Source: Algoriphagus sp. PAP.12 (GTDB lineage Bacteria; Bacteroidota; Bacteroidia; Cytophagales; Cyclobacteriaceae). From it: a DNA stretch of 64,000 bases. The position numbers and the translations under genes were made by a program. The stretch lies in assembly GCF_026652115.1 (NCBI RefSeq), contig NZ_JAPPSQ010000012.1, forward strand, positions 93,265 through 157,264. Direction: 5' to 3'. The notes below the pieces were generated by a model that made no database searches, was not told the DNA's origin, and saw nothing but the letters and a program-made list of their open reading frames with translations. Positions 43,509-52,162 of this stretch are shown here, one piece after another. Numbering within the stretch: position 1 is the stretch's first letter; each line of letters starts with the position of its first letter.

Positions 43509-44804
43509 ATGAATAGATTATTTAAAGAGGAGTCCTTGATTTCCCTGGAATTATTGCAGGAAAAAACGACTCGTATTTTTGCTCTTTTATCTAGTGCATT
43601 AATGATTTTTTTAGGTTTCTCAGACCTATTGATGGGACTTCAATTAGAAATCGTACTTTTCAAATTTGCTTTTGCCATTCCATTTATCACTGGATACCTA
43701 TTAATGAAGAAATGGGGAAGGTATCAAACTGTTTTGAGCGGAATGATGGTCTTTGCATTGATCATCATCGCGCTCAATTATTATTACAATGATGGTTTTA
43801 ATGGTCCAACCATATATACCATTTTTATGTTGGTCATGACGATTACCATCCTTTTTAATGGCTGGTATAAGTATTTCTGGCTGATTTTTGCATTCTTATT
43901 TTTCATCTCTTTGATGTATGCCGACCTTTTGGGAGGTGTTAGAATCGTATCCAATTACACAAATAATACAGTCCGTTTTGGTGACCACGTGATTACCATT
44001 TTGTGGTGTAGCTTATTCGTTTTTTTGGGGATTCAACTTTTCATCTATGGGTATAAAAGCCAAAACCAAGTATTGACGAAGGTGATGGAAGAGAATAAAA
44101 AGGCCAATATCGAACTGGAAGAATTGAATTCTAAGAAAAATGAGCTGATTGCATTGTTGTCACATGATTTAAAAAATCCGATATCTACTCTCAATCAAAC
44201 AGTCGAATTAGTGGAGCTTGGGGGATTGGAGCAAGGTGATTTTGAAACAATAATTCAGGAGTTGAAAAAGCAAAGTTTTCATCTCAGTAATGTTTTGAAT
44301 AATACTTTAAGTTGGGTTTTGACCGAACTGGATCAAGGTGTTATAGCAAAGGAAGAGGTAGATTTTGCCAAGCTAAATGAGGAAATGGTTCAAACCATGC
44401 AAGTTCAGGCTAGTCAAAAAGGGCAGGTAATTGTCGCCAAAGAAAATGGTGCGATAAAAGAAGCTCTGATAGAAGCAAATGAAGTGAAGATAATCCTCAA
44501 GAATTTTCTGGATAATGCTATTAAGTTTTCGCCTAACGGTGCGCAGATTGAATTGAATTTCATTTCAAATAATGGGTCAATTCGCTGGGAAGTAATAAAT
44601 GAAGGGCCGACCGTTCCATTAAGTTTGAGGGATGGGCTTTTTGAGTTTAAGGTGAGGACATCCTATGGCACCAATAAAGAAAAAGGGACAGGCATGGGCC
44701 TCCCCCTTTGTAAGAAAATTGCTGATAAACTGGAAATGAAATTGGGATTTGAAACCCAAGGTGATAATCTAAATGTGTTTTATCTAGAGAGAAAGACTTA
44801 CTAG
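43509..44804 (+). CDS. Membrane sensor histidine kinase (orphan)
   Basis: 431 residues. About six membrane helices in residues 24-180, a coiled linker, HisKA with phospho-acceptor His219 (LIALLSHDLKNPISTLNQ), and a HATPase with NFLDNAIKFSPNGAQIE and GTGMGLPLCKKIADKL. No response regulator gene is adjacent, so its partner is elsewhere. The membrane-integral sensor suggests it detects a membrane or lipid-soluble signal or a transported ligand. Its stop codon overlaps lutC (shared CTAG). Placement next to the TRAP, isomerase and lactate operons hints at carbon sensing, unproven. Confidence 0.9.
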   Translation: MNRLFKEESLISLELLQEKTTRIFALLSSALMIFLGFSDLLMGLQLEIVLFKFAFAIPFITGYLLMKKWGRYQTVLSGMMVFALIIIALNYYYNDGFNGPTIYTIFMLVMTITILFNGWYKYFWLIFAFLFFISLMYADLLGGVRIVSNYTNNTVRFGDHVITILWCSLFVFLGIQLFIYGYKSQNQVLTKVMEENKKANIELEELNSKKNELIALLSHDLKNPISTLNQTVELVELGGLEQGDFETIIQELKKQSFHLSNVLNNTLSWVLTELDQGVIAKEEVDFAKLNEEMVQTMQVQASQKGQVIVAKENGAIKEALIEANEVKIILKNFLDNAIKFSPNGAQIELNFISNNGSIRWEVINEGPTVPLSLRDGLFEFKVRTSYGTNKEKGTGMGLPLCKKIADKLEMKLGFETQGDNLNVFYLERKTY

Positions 44805-45361
44805 ACAATTACCACGGTTAGACTTTTTGCTCCATGAGCACCAATGACTAATGATTGCTCAATATCTGCTGTTTTCGATGGGCCTGCGATGAAAACACCA
44901 AAACTGGAATGGGCTGCGCCAATTTTATCATAAGCCTGATGCATATTTCCGAGAATATTCGATTCAGGAATAGTTATGACCAAATGCTCCGTGATAAAAG
45001 GGATAGCTCTCAATCTTAACTGAGTGTCATCCAGCCAAATGGCTCCATTTTCTGCTGACGCCCATTGTCCATCCAAAATAGCCAGCTCCAGTTCCGCCAA
45101 TTCATGAGGATCAGAAGGAAGAATTTGAAGATTTGAAACTTCCAGTCTGTCTGAATTAGAAAGAATCTTCGAGTAACCTTTTTCTTTCAACCAAGAGCTG
45201 AAATCTTCTTTAGAAACCACCTGTCCTTTATTGCCTTCAATGGATAAAATAAATGTGGCAAGTAAGTCCTCTGGAACTCTGAATTCTGGAATTTCAGGAA
45301 GAGTTTGGTTGTCCGGTTTTACTTTTTGAATCGCTTGAATGATCTGATCTCTACTGCTCAT
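44801..45361 (-). CDS. lutC: Lactate utilisation protein C
   Basis: LUD-domain protein of 186 residues ([16 protein letters not shown]... [50 protein letters not shown]-type ending with [19 protein letters not shown]). Part of the LutABC complex that oxidises L-lactate to pyruvate. Last gene of the rhamnose/lactate operon, overlapping lutB by 4 bases (ATGA-type) and the convergent sensor kinase by the shared CTAG. Confidence 0.93.
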   Translation of the reverse strand: [186 protein letters not shown]

Positions 45362-46716
45362 GGTCTGTTCTTTTTATACCATTCTTTAAAGGATTCTTTC
45401 GGAGGATTTGGTAGATCTCTCTCTTTGCCCCAAACGTTCAATGGGTTGTAAATGATGGATTTTGGTAGTGCTTTCAAGGATTTTCTCATCAAGCTCCCAG
45501 AGATTTTATAGGCCAATGGACTTGTGAAAATTCCACTCGCCATTTTCATACTCATGCCTTTAGCCAAATCCGGATTGGCTTTGGTGATTTCCTGACGCCA
45601 TTCATATAGCTGCTCGTGAATGTTGATTTTCACAGGGCAAACATCAGAGCAACTACCGCAAAGGGTAGATGCGAAAGGTAAAGTGCTGTACTTTTTGACA
45701 TCAATACCTGGTGACAAAATTGATCCAATTGGGCCTGGGACGGTACTGCCATAACTGTATCCGCCACTTCGTCTATAGATGGGACAAGTATTCATGCATG
45801 CTCCACAGCGAATACATTTTAGGGAGTTTTTAAATTTATCCCGTGCCAGCTGACGGGTTCTTCCATTGTCTAGTAGGACAATATGAATTTCTTTTCCAGG
45901 TTCAGGACTTCTAAAATGTGAGTTGTAATTGGTGATGGGTTGACCGGTAGCAGATCTAGCCAAAAGACGGAGGAAAACTCCCAAATCTTTTCTTCGAGGA
46001 ATGATTTTCTCGATCCCCATGCAGGCAATATGTACATCGGCTAGATGTACTCCCATATCTGCATTTCCTTCATTCGTACAGACTACAAATTCTCCTGTCT
46101 CAGCGACACCAAAATTGACACCAGTGATAGCCACTTTGGCTTTCAGGAATTTCTCCCTCAAATGAAGTCTGGCCGCATGGGTCAAATAAGTTGGGTCTTC
46201 ATTTCCTTTTTCAGTTTGGAGTTTTTCATGGAAAATCTTCGAGATATCCGCTTTTTTCAAGTGAATCGCCGGAAGGACAATATGACTTGGGGGTTGCTGA
46301 AGGAATTGGACGATCCGCTCTCCTAAATCAGTGTCTACTACCTCAATACCTCTTTTTTCCAAATACGGATTGAGGTGGCATTCTTCAGTTAGGATCGATT
46401 TGCTCTTGACAATTGCTTTGCAATCATGTTTCTCGAGTATCGAATGGACGATTTGATTGTGTTCTTCGGCATCGACTGCCCAGTGAACATGGATTCCATT
46501 CTTTTTGGCATTTGCCTCAAAATCCAAGAGGAGTGAGTCCAAATTATTGAGGACATAATCCTTCAAGCCTGAAGCCAAGGTTCTCAAGTTTTCCCACTCA
46601 GGGATCGACTTGGAAATTTTATCTCTTTTATCCCTGACAAACCAAAGTGTCTCATCATGCCAATGACTTTTGGCTTGATCTTTCAAAAATTCCGCTGCTT
46701 TCGATGGGTGACTCAT
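45358..46716 (-). CDS. lutB: Lactate utilisation iron-sulfur protein LutB
   Basis: 452 residues. N-terminal LUD-like region with the conserved HVHWAVDAEEHNQIVHSIL segment; GVNFGVAETGEFVVCTNEGNADM; then ferredoxin-type clusters CIRCGACMNTCPIYR and CGSCSDVCPVKI and the C-terminal LutB domain. Oxidises L-lactate with LutA and LutC. Here its lactate is expected from L-lactaldehyde formed by the aldolase/dehydrogenase of the same operon. Overlaps both neighbours by 4 bases. Confidence 0.95.
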   Translation of the reverse strand: MSHPSKAAEFLKDQAKSHWHDETLWFVRDKRDKISKSIPEWENLRTLASGLKDYVLNNLDSLLLDFEANAKKNGIHVHWAVDAEEHNQIVHSILEKHDCKAIVKSKSILTEECHLNPYLEKRGIEVVDTDLGERIVQFLQQPPSHIVLPAIHLKKADISKIFHEKLQTEKGNEDPTYLTHAARLHLREKFLKAKVAITGVNFGVAETGEFVVCTNEGNADMGVHLADVHIACMGIEKIIPRRKDLGVFLRLLARSATGQPITNYNSHFRSPEPGKEIHIVLLDNGRTRQLARDKFKNSLKCIRCGACMNTCPIYRRSGGYSYGSTVPGPIGSILSPGIDVKKYSTLPFASTLCGSCSDVCPVKINIHEQLYEWRQEITKANPDLAKGMSMKMASGIFTSPLAYKISGSLMRKSLKALPKSIIYNPLNVWGKERDLPNPPKESFKEWYKKNRP

Positions 46717-47468
46717 TGAATAGCTTGGTTTAGAATTTCGGCAATATGCATGAATTTAAGAGGCTGCTTATTTCTTGAGGAAATCCCCTGCAAGTGCATG
46801 ATGCAGGACATATCTCCCCCGGTAAGGATCTCCACATTCTTTTCCAAATGATCTGCTAATCGGTCTTTACCCATTTGAACAGAAAGAGCCTCCTCACTTA
46901 CTGCGAAAGTTCCACCAAAACCACAGCACTCATCTTTGCGGGTTAGCTCCACCCAATCTAATCCATCTAACCCTTGAAGTAATTGTTTGGCTTTATTAAA
47001 TGGAGAAATATTCAACTCGGTAGATGCTCCTAATCGAAGTCCTCTTAATCCATGGCAGGAAGAATGATATCCGATTCGGTGCGGAAATTTCCCCTTGATT
47101 TCAGCTTTCAAAACATCGGTAATGAATTCTGTCAATTCATATACTTTTCCCTGAAGCTCTTTGTAAGAATTTTGATCATGGAATTCTGGCGGGAAATGTT
47201 CTTTCACGTGCATGATGCAACTTCCAGATGGAGCGACTACATAATCGAAATCTCCGAAAGTCTTGATGAAATGCTCACTGCTTCCAATGGTATCTCTTTC
47301 ATATCCAGAATTGGCAAGTGGCTGACCGCAACAGGTTTGACTTTGAGGATAGCTGACTTTGCAGCCTAATTTCTCAAGTAATTCTAAGCTGGCAATCCCT
47401 ACGTTTGGATAAAATTGATCCACGTAGCAGGGAATAAAAAGGCCAACATGGGGTGTTTGATTTGACAT
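46713..47468 (-). CDS. lutA: Lactate utilisation protein LutA
   Basis: 251 residues, (Fe-S)-binding CCG-domain protein. Two CCG motifs: SQTCCGQPLANSGY near residue 45 and DECCGFGGTFAVSEE near 185; FIPCYVDQFYPNVG, APSGSCIMHVKEHFPPEF, YHSSCHGLRGLRLG. Works with LutB and LutC in lactate oxidation. Starts 11 bases after the kinase stop codon, so it belongs to the same transcription unit. Confidence 0.95.
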   Translation of the reverse strand: MSNQTPHVGLFIPCYVDQFYPNVGIASLELLEKLGCKVSYPQSQTCCGQPLANSGYERDTIGSSEHFIKTFGDFDYVVAPSGSCIMHVKEHFPPEFHDQNSYKELQGKVYELTEFITDVLKAEIKGKFPHRIGYHSSCHGLRGLRLGASTELNISPFNKAKQLLQGLDGLDWVELTRKDECCGFGGTFAVSEEALSVQMGKDRLADHLEKNVEILTGGDMSCIMHLQGISSRNKQPLKFMHIAEILNQAIQ

Positions 47469-47479
47469 GGGGTTCGAAT

Positions 47480-48814
47480 TTAGTTTCCAAAACTCGAATT
47501 CACTAGCATAGCAGCTCCTAATGCGGATCCATTTGGAAAATCACTTGGGATAATTTCGAGGGCAGGTAGTTTGATTCGAAGCATGGATAAGAAAATATCA
47601 TTTGCATTAAATCCTCCATCCACGTAGAGTTTTTTGACCTTGGATTCCTCTAAAACAAGGCTCAATGAAGCTACTTGAAGATCTGTCAACTCGTGGATAA
47701 AACTATAATATGCAGACTCAAAATTCTCAAAACTTGCCCAATCGGAGCAAGCCGCTTGTGGAATATCGTAATCCTCCGGCTTTAGGTAGTGAAAATGGAT
47801 TCGTTTATTTGACTCATTCTTAGCCTTTTCATAAAGGCTATTGTCAAACTTTAATTTTTTATAGGTCCCCTGGGGAAGCTCCCAAAAGCTATACATTTCA
47901 TCAATCTGATACTTGTGTTCCTCTCCGATGAAGAGTCTAGAAATCTTGATTGGCTGACCTTGAATACTCAAAAACTGAAGGCAATCCTGCTTCAATTGCT
48001 TTTTGGTCAACTTAGATTTGTTGAAAGGATTGATGCTGATAGCCCAAGTACCTGTTGATAATAATGCGAATTCATTGCTTTCTTGACTCAAATAGGGAAG
48101 AAGTGCTCCGGATGAATCATGAACGCCTATTCCACAAGGAATGCTTCCAAACTCCTCCTTGGTTTGCAAAAGAGAGTTTCCTGGCAAAATAGGAGGAAGT
48201 AGCTTGTCTATTTCTTCATTTTTTACCCACGCATGGTAGTCCATTTTCTCGAAATCCCACAAACCTGTGTGGCACCCAATACTGGTATAGTCAGAGACCA
48301 TTTGACCTGTGAAGATCATACTCAGGTATTGAGGCAGATGAAGGCTGTATTTGATCTTTTTGTAAAGATCCGGCTTGGAGTGTTTGATGAAATAAATTTG
48401 AAGCCCTGAATTTAGCATTGCCAATGGGGGGGAAGAAGTCTGCTTGCAGAAATCCATTTTGCCACCATTTTGGGCATAGAAGCTTTTTAATAAATCCTCT
48501 GGGAAAGGCTTCAGGTAATCGTACAGAGGAGTGACTGGCTCTCCTTCTTCATTGACATGAACAAAGGAGGCACCATGTCCTGAGAAGTTTAATTTTTTGA
48601 TTTCGAATTGGTCGGATTCCAGAGCCTTTTTGAAAGTCTCAATCATCCAATCCCTCATTGGTAGTACCGGTTCGGCAGGGAAACCATCCTCGTCAGGTAT
48701 TGAATCCAGACGAGTGTAGGTGTTCCAAACTTCATTCAATGATTCATCAAAAAGAAAGAATTTTTTGTTGGTCTTGCCAATGTCAAAAACAGCAGTAACC
48801 GGGATTTTGGGCAT
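47480..48814 (-). CDS. FGGY-family sugar kinase, probable rhamnulokinase
   Basis: 444 residues. FGGY/actin-like fold: VTAVFDIGKTNKKFFLFDE phosphate-1 loop, KLNFSGHGASFVHVNEEGEP, SDYTSIGCHTGLWDFEKMDYHAW, CGIGVHDSSGALLPYLSQ, LLSTGTWAISINPF and KKLYVDGGFNANDIFLSML. In Bacteroidota, kinases of this subgroup phosphorylate L-rhamnulose. The aldolase, regulator and isomerase of the locus make L-rhamnulose the most likely substrate, although L-fuculose cannot be excluded from sequence alone. Gene lies between the regulator and lutA. Confidence 0.85.
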   Translation of the reverse strand: MPKIPVTAVFDIGKTNKKFFLFDESLNEVWNTYTRLDSIPDEDGFPAEPVLPMRDWMIETFKKALESDQFEIKKLNFSGHGASFVHVNEEGEPVTPLYDYLKPFPEDLLKSFYAQNGGKMDFCKQTSSPPLAMLNSGLQIYFIKHSKPDLYKKIKYSLHLPQYLSMIFTGQMVSDYTSIGCHTGLWDFEKMDYHAWVKNEEIDKLLPPILPGNSLLQTKEEFGSIPCGIGVHDSSGALLPYLSQESNEFALLSTGTWAISINPFNKSKLTKKQLKQDCLQFLSIQGQPIKISRLFIGEEHKYQIDEMYSFWELPQGTYKKLKFDNSLYEKAKNESNKRIHFHYLKPEDYDIPQAACSDWASFENFESAYYSFIHELTDLQVASLSLVLEESKVKKLYVDGGFNANDIFLSMLRIKLPALEIIPSDFPNGSALGAAMLVNSSFGN

Positions 48815-48829
48815 GGTAAAAGCTTAATT

Positions 48830-49867
48830 CTATAGAGATTTTCGGATGGTTAGCCTAAATGGATTTTTGATTGGGATTCTATCTTCTTTTCCTAGGATTT
48901 GTTCTGCGATTGATTTTCCCATATTGACAAAGTCTGTAGAAACTGTAGTGATTCCTTCAGCTAAAATCTCTTTTAAAGGAGTATCGTTGTAAGAAATCAA
49001 ACCAATGGTTTTACCTAAACAAAGGGACTGTTCTCGGGATTTTTTGACTACACTTACCAAATCGGATTCAGAAAGCACAATGTAGCACTCTCCATTTTCA
49101 AGCGGTTCTTCATCATCCATTCCATCTATCACTAGGTTTTTGAAGTCATGGAAAAAGCAGAATTTTTTGAATCCATCGATGATTTCCTCAGGATACATTC
49201 CCCCTTTGGGGAAAACCAGTATCAATCGCTCATACTTTTTTAGATGTGAAATTCCAGATTCCAGTGCTTCAAATATATCCTTGCTGAAATCCTGATAAAT
49301 TCCTGGGAATTCATTTTCATGATCTTTTACCGCCCGGTCAATGATCAAAAGCTTGTCCTTTGGTATTCTTTTGATCAATTCGTAGGCAGTGTCAGGATGG
49401 CCTTCTTGATCAAAGAAATGAGGGGCAAGTACATAATAATTGTACTTGCCTATATATCTTTCTAAGAAGTCCTCGAATAGTCGCTTGTTATAGTGATGAA
49501 TCTGTAAATCTACTGTAGCTTGATCGCCCAGGCTTTCCACTATCGAATAGTAAATAAGCTTTTTATAGGAGCTCAATTTATTGAATAGTAAAAGTACCTT
49601 TGATTTTGAGGCCATATTGGTAGAAGCCACATAGAAGCCCTTACCTCGGACGGAAGTGATAATTCCTCTGTCTCTCAATTCGTTATAGGCTTTTTCTACG
49701 GTGTCTCTAGACAATAAAAGATCAAAACTTGTTTCATTAATTGAAGGGATTCTATCCCCGACCATCAGCTCTCCCTTTTCTATATCCTCCAAAATCAGGT
49801 TGACTACCTGTAGATATTTTGGAGTACGGGAATCTACATGTATCATTTCAGATTTGTCTAAAAGCAT
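48830..49867 (-). CDS. GntR-family regulator with periplasmic-binding-protein-like effector domain
   Basis: 345 residues. N-terminal GntR winged helix (about 14-80, TPKYLQVVNLILEDIEKGEL; DRIPSINETSFDLLLSRDTVEKAYNELRDRGIITSVRGKGFYVAS) joined to a LacI-like periplasmic-binding effector domain (VLLLFNKLSSYKKLIYYSIV ... TIGLISYNDTPLKEILAEGITTVSTDFVNMGKSIAEQIL). This is the AraR-like layout used for sugar-responsive repressors or activators. It sits in the L-rhamnose operon and probably controls it with an L-rhamnose or rhamnulose effector. A second possible start is ATG 49846. The divergent repeat at 52070 is the probable operator. Confidence 0.92.
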   Translation of the reverse strand: MLLDKSEMIHVDSRTPKYLQVVNLILEDIEKGELMVGDRIPSINETSFDLLLSRDTVEKAYNELRDRGIITSVRGKGFYVASTNMASKSKVLLLFNKLSSYKKLIYYSIVESLGDQATVDLQIHHYNKRLFEDFLERYIGKYNYYVLAPHFFDQEGHPDTAYELIKRIPKDKLLIIDRAVKDHENEFPGIYQDFSKDIFEALESGISHLKKYERLILVFPKGGMYPEEIIDGFKKFCFFHDFKNLVIDGMDDEEPLENGECYIVLSESDLVSVVKKSREQSLCLGKTIGLISYNDTPLKEILAEGITTVSTDFVNMGKSIAEQILGKEDRIPIKNPFRLTIRKSL

Positions 49868-49899
49868 TGGTTATTCTGGGTTTTTGGGTACTCGTACTT

Positions 49900-52020
49900 T
49901 TATCTCGGAAATGCTGCTGCCAATCCACCGTCCACATTGAGCATGTTTCCAGTTGATTTGGAGAGCAGGCCTCCGACAAAGGCAAATGCCGCGTTGGCAA
50001 TGTCCTCTACCTTGACACTTTCTTTAAGAAGTGTTCTGTTGGCATAATATTGTGGCAGGTCCTTAACATCAATTCCGTAAGCTTTGGCGCGGTTTTCTGC
50101 CCATCCACCTTCCCAGATGTTGGAGCTTTCAATCACTGCGTCCGGATTGACAACATTGACTTTGATTTTATCTTCTGCCAATTCCGCTGCCATCAGTCTT
50201 GACATGTGCAGCTGAGCGGCCTTGGTTGTACCATAAGCTACATTTTTTGGACCGGCTACCAAAGCGTTTTTACTTACAATGTTCACTACATCGCCTCCAG
50301 TGCCCTGTTTTCTCATCAAATCCACTCCAGCTTTTGATACATGGTATTGACCCATCACCAAAATATTGTGGAGTCTGTCCCAATCTTGATCGCTGTGCTC
50401 TTCAAATTTTCTGGAAATACTGATTCCCGCATTGTTGACAATGATGTCCACTCCGCCATATTTCAGACAAGTAGATTGGATAGCTTTTGCTAGGCTATCA
50501 GTGTCGGTCACATCCAAAAGAACTCCGTGAACGATATCTTTTCCATATTTTCCAGTGAACTCGTTTAGTGCTGAGTCGAGCCTACCTGCATCGATATCTG
50601 TCAAAACCACGCATGCTCCTTCTTGGACGAATTTTTCGGCGATGCCTTTTCCAATCCCTCCTGCACTTCCTGTCACCAAAGCGATTTTTCTCGAAAGTGG
50701 CTTTTCCTTAGGCATTCTTTGAAGTTTTGCTTCTTCTAACAACCAGTATTCAATATTGAAGGCTTCTTGAAGAGGAAGAGAAACATACTCAGAAACGGCC
50801 TCTGCTCCACGCATTACATTGATTGCATTGATATAAAATTCACTTGCAACGCGGCTAGTTTGCTTGTCTTTTGCGTAGCTAAACAAACCAACACCAGGCC
50901 AAAGGATAATGACCGGATTAGGATCTCTCATTGCTGGGCTGTTCGGGTGCTTGTGATTTTCGTAATAGGAAGCATACATCGCTCGATAATCTTCAAAAGC
51001 TTTTTCGAAGGATTGTTTGATGGCTACACTATCAGATAAATCAGCATCTGGAGCTAAATCCAATACCAAAGGAGAAATTTTCGTTCTCAAAAAGTGATCT
51101 GGGCAACTTGTGCCCATTGGAGCTAATTTATTGAGATCATGGCTGTTGATGAATTGCAATACTGTGTCGGAATCATTGAATGTTCCAACCATCAGTTTTT
51201 CAGAAGAAGCCAAACCTCTTAGGATCGGAGCAAGAATAGCTGCTTGACTTTTTCTTTGCTCAGGTGCCAAAGATTGAACTTTCTCTCCGCCGAAAACTGG
51301 ACGGGTTTTTCCATAATGATCTTCCAAATATCTAGATGCCGTCTCAATTACATCCAAGCTATTCATATAGCATTCGTAGGCAGTATCGCCCCAAGTGAAT
51401 AAGCCGTGTCCTCCAAGCATAATACCCCGGATTCCAGGATTTGCATTCAGCGCGTCTCGAAGCTGAAGTCCCAAATCGAATCCCGGCTTTTGCCATGGAA
51501 CCCAAGCAATACTACCATTCCAAAGATCTTTGGTGATCTTTTCGCCATCCTTAGATGCTGCTATTGCGATAGCCGCATCAGGGTGAAGGTGATCGATATG
51601 CTTGAAAGGTAAGAATGAGTGCAAAGGCGTATCAATAGATGGAGCCTTTGACTTTAAATCGTAGATACAATGGTTGAAAAGTTCCACCATTTCATCTTCG
51701 AATTCCAAACCTCTATATACAGACTCAAGTGAACGAAGCTTGTTTACATAAAGTCCGGCCAATCCTGCCTTTGTAAGTGTTCCTATGTCTCCGCCGGAAC
51801 CTTTCACCCACATGATTTCTACCTCTTCGCCAGTTAAAGGGTCCTTTTCATAGGTTTTGCAGGAGGTATTTCCCCCTCCATAGTTTGTAATGCGTAAATC
51901 TGAACCGAGAATGTTGGATCGATAGATCAAAAGATCTACTTCTTTTCCTTCTAATTCATTGGCAACTTTTTCGTCCCAGAGGTAAGAGACATGTTTAAAG
52001 TTCTGGGTTTTCATCGTCAT
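49900..52020 (-). CDS. Fused rhamnulose-1-phosphate aldolase/short-chain dehydrogenase
   Basis: 706 residues from the ATG at 52020 (52014 is also possible). The N-terminal class II aldolase domain (about 25-400: YRSNILGSDLRITNYGGGNTSCK, HSFLPFKHIDHLHPDAAIAIA, GIMLGGHGLFTWGD) cleaves L-rhamnulose-1-phosphate to DHAP and L-lactaldehyde. The C-terminal short-chain dehydrogenase domain (about 435-706: ALVTGSAGGIGKGIAEKF, NNAGIS, catalytic YGTTKAA) probably oxidises L-lactaldehyde to L-lactate. This fusion (RhaDW/YuxG type) is common in Bacteroidota and Firmicutes. First gene of the minus-strand operon, divergent from the permease gene. Confidence 0.93.
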   Translation of the reverse strand: MTMKTQNFKHVSYLWDEKVANELEGKEVDLLIYRSNILGSDLRITNYGGGNTSCKTYEKDPLTGEEVEIMWVKGSGGDIGTLTKAGLAGLYVNKLRSLESVYRGLEFEDEMVELFNHCIYDLKSKAPSIDTPLHSFLPFKHIDHLHPDAAIAIAASKDGEKITKDLWNGSIAWVPWQKPGFDLGLQLRDALNANPGIRGIMLGGHGLFTWGDTAYECYMNSLDVIETASRYLEDHYGKTRPVFGGEKVQSLAPEQRKSQAAILAPILRGLASSEKLMVGTFNDSDTVLQFINSHDLNKLAPMGTSCPDHFLRTKISPLVLDLAPDADLSDSVAIKQSFEKAFEDYRAMYASYYENHKHPNSPAMRDPNPVIILWPGVGLFSYAKDKQTSRVASEFYINAINVMRGAEAVSEYVSLPLQEAFNIEYWLLEEAKLQRMPKEKPLSRKIALVTGSAGGIGKGIAEKFVQEGACVVLTDIDAGRLDSALNEFTGKYGKDIVHGVLLDVTDTDSLAKAIQSTCLKYGGVDIIVNNAGISISRKFEEHSDQDWDRLHNILVMGQYHVSKAGVDLMRKQGTGGDVVNIVSKNALVAGPKNVAYGTTKAAQLHMSRLMAAELAEDKIKVNVVNPDAVIESSNIWEGGWAENRAKAYGIDVKDLPQYYANRTLLKESVKVEDIANAAFAFVGGLLSKSTGNMLNVDGGLAAAFPR

Positions 52021-52069
52021 ATTTTGGTATTTTAGCTTATACGAATTTGTAAGAAATATGCCCAAAGTG

Positions 52070-52120
52070 TATCCTGTGGTGTCTTGAAAATACGGCTTTT
52101 TATTGAGACAGAGCAGGATA
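52070..52120. promoter_or_regulatory. Divergent 15-bp inverted motif, candidate GntR operator
   Basis: TATCCTGtggTGTCT (52070-52084) and AGACAgagCAGGATA (52106-52120) are exact inverted copies except for the three middle bases, separated by 21 bases. The pair is centred in the 142-base region between the aldolase and permease start codons (about 50 and 43 bases from them). Such spacing suits a dimer pair regulating both divergent arms. Confidence 0.6.
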
Positions 52121-52162
52121 GTTGATTAGGAGTTTGTTAAGACCTTGTTTGCAAATCACTCA

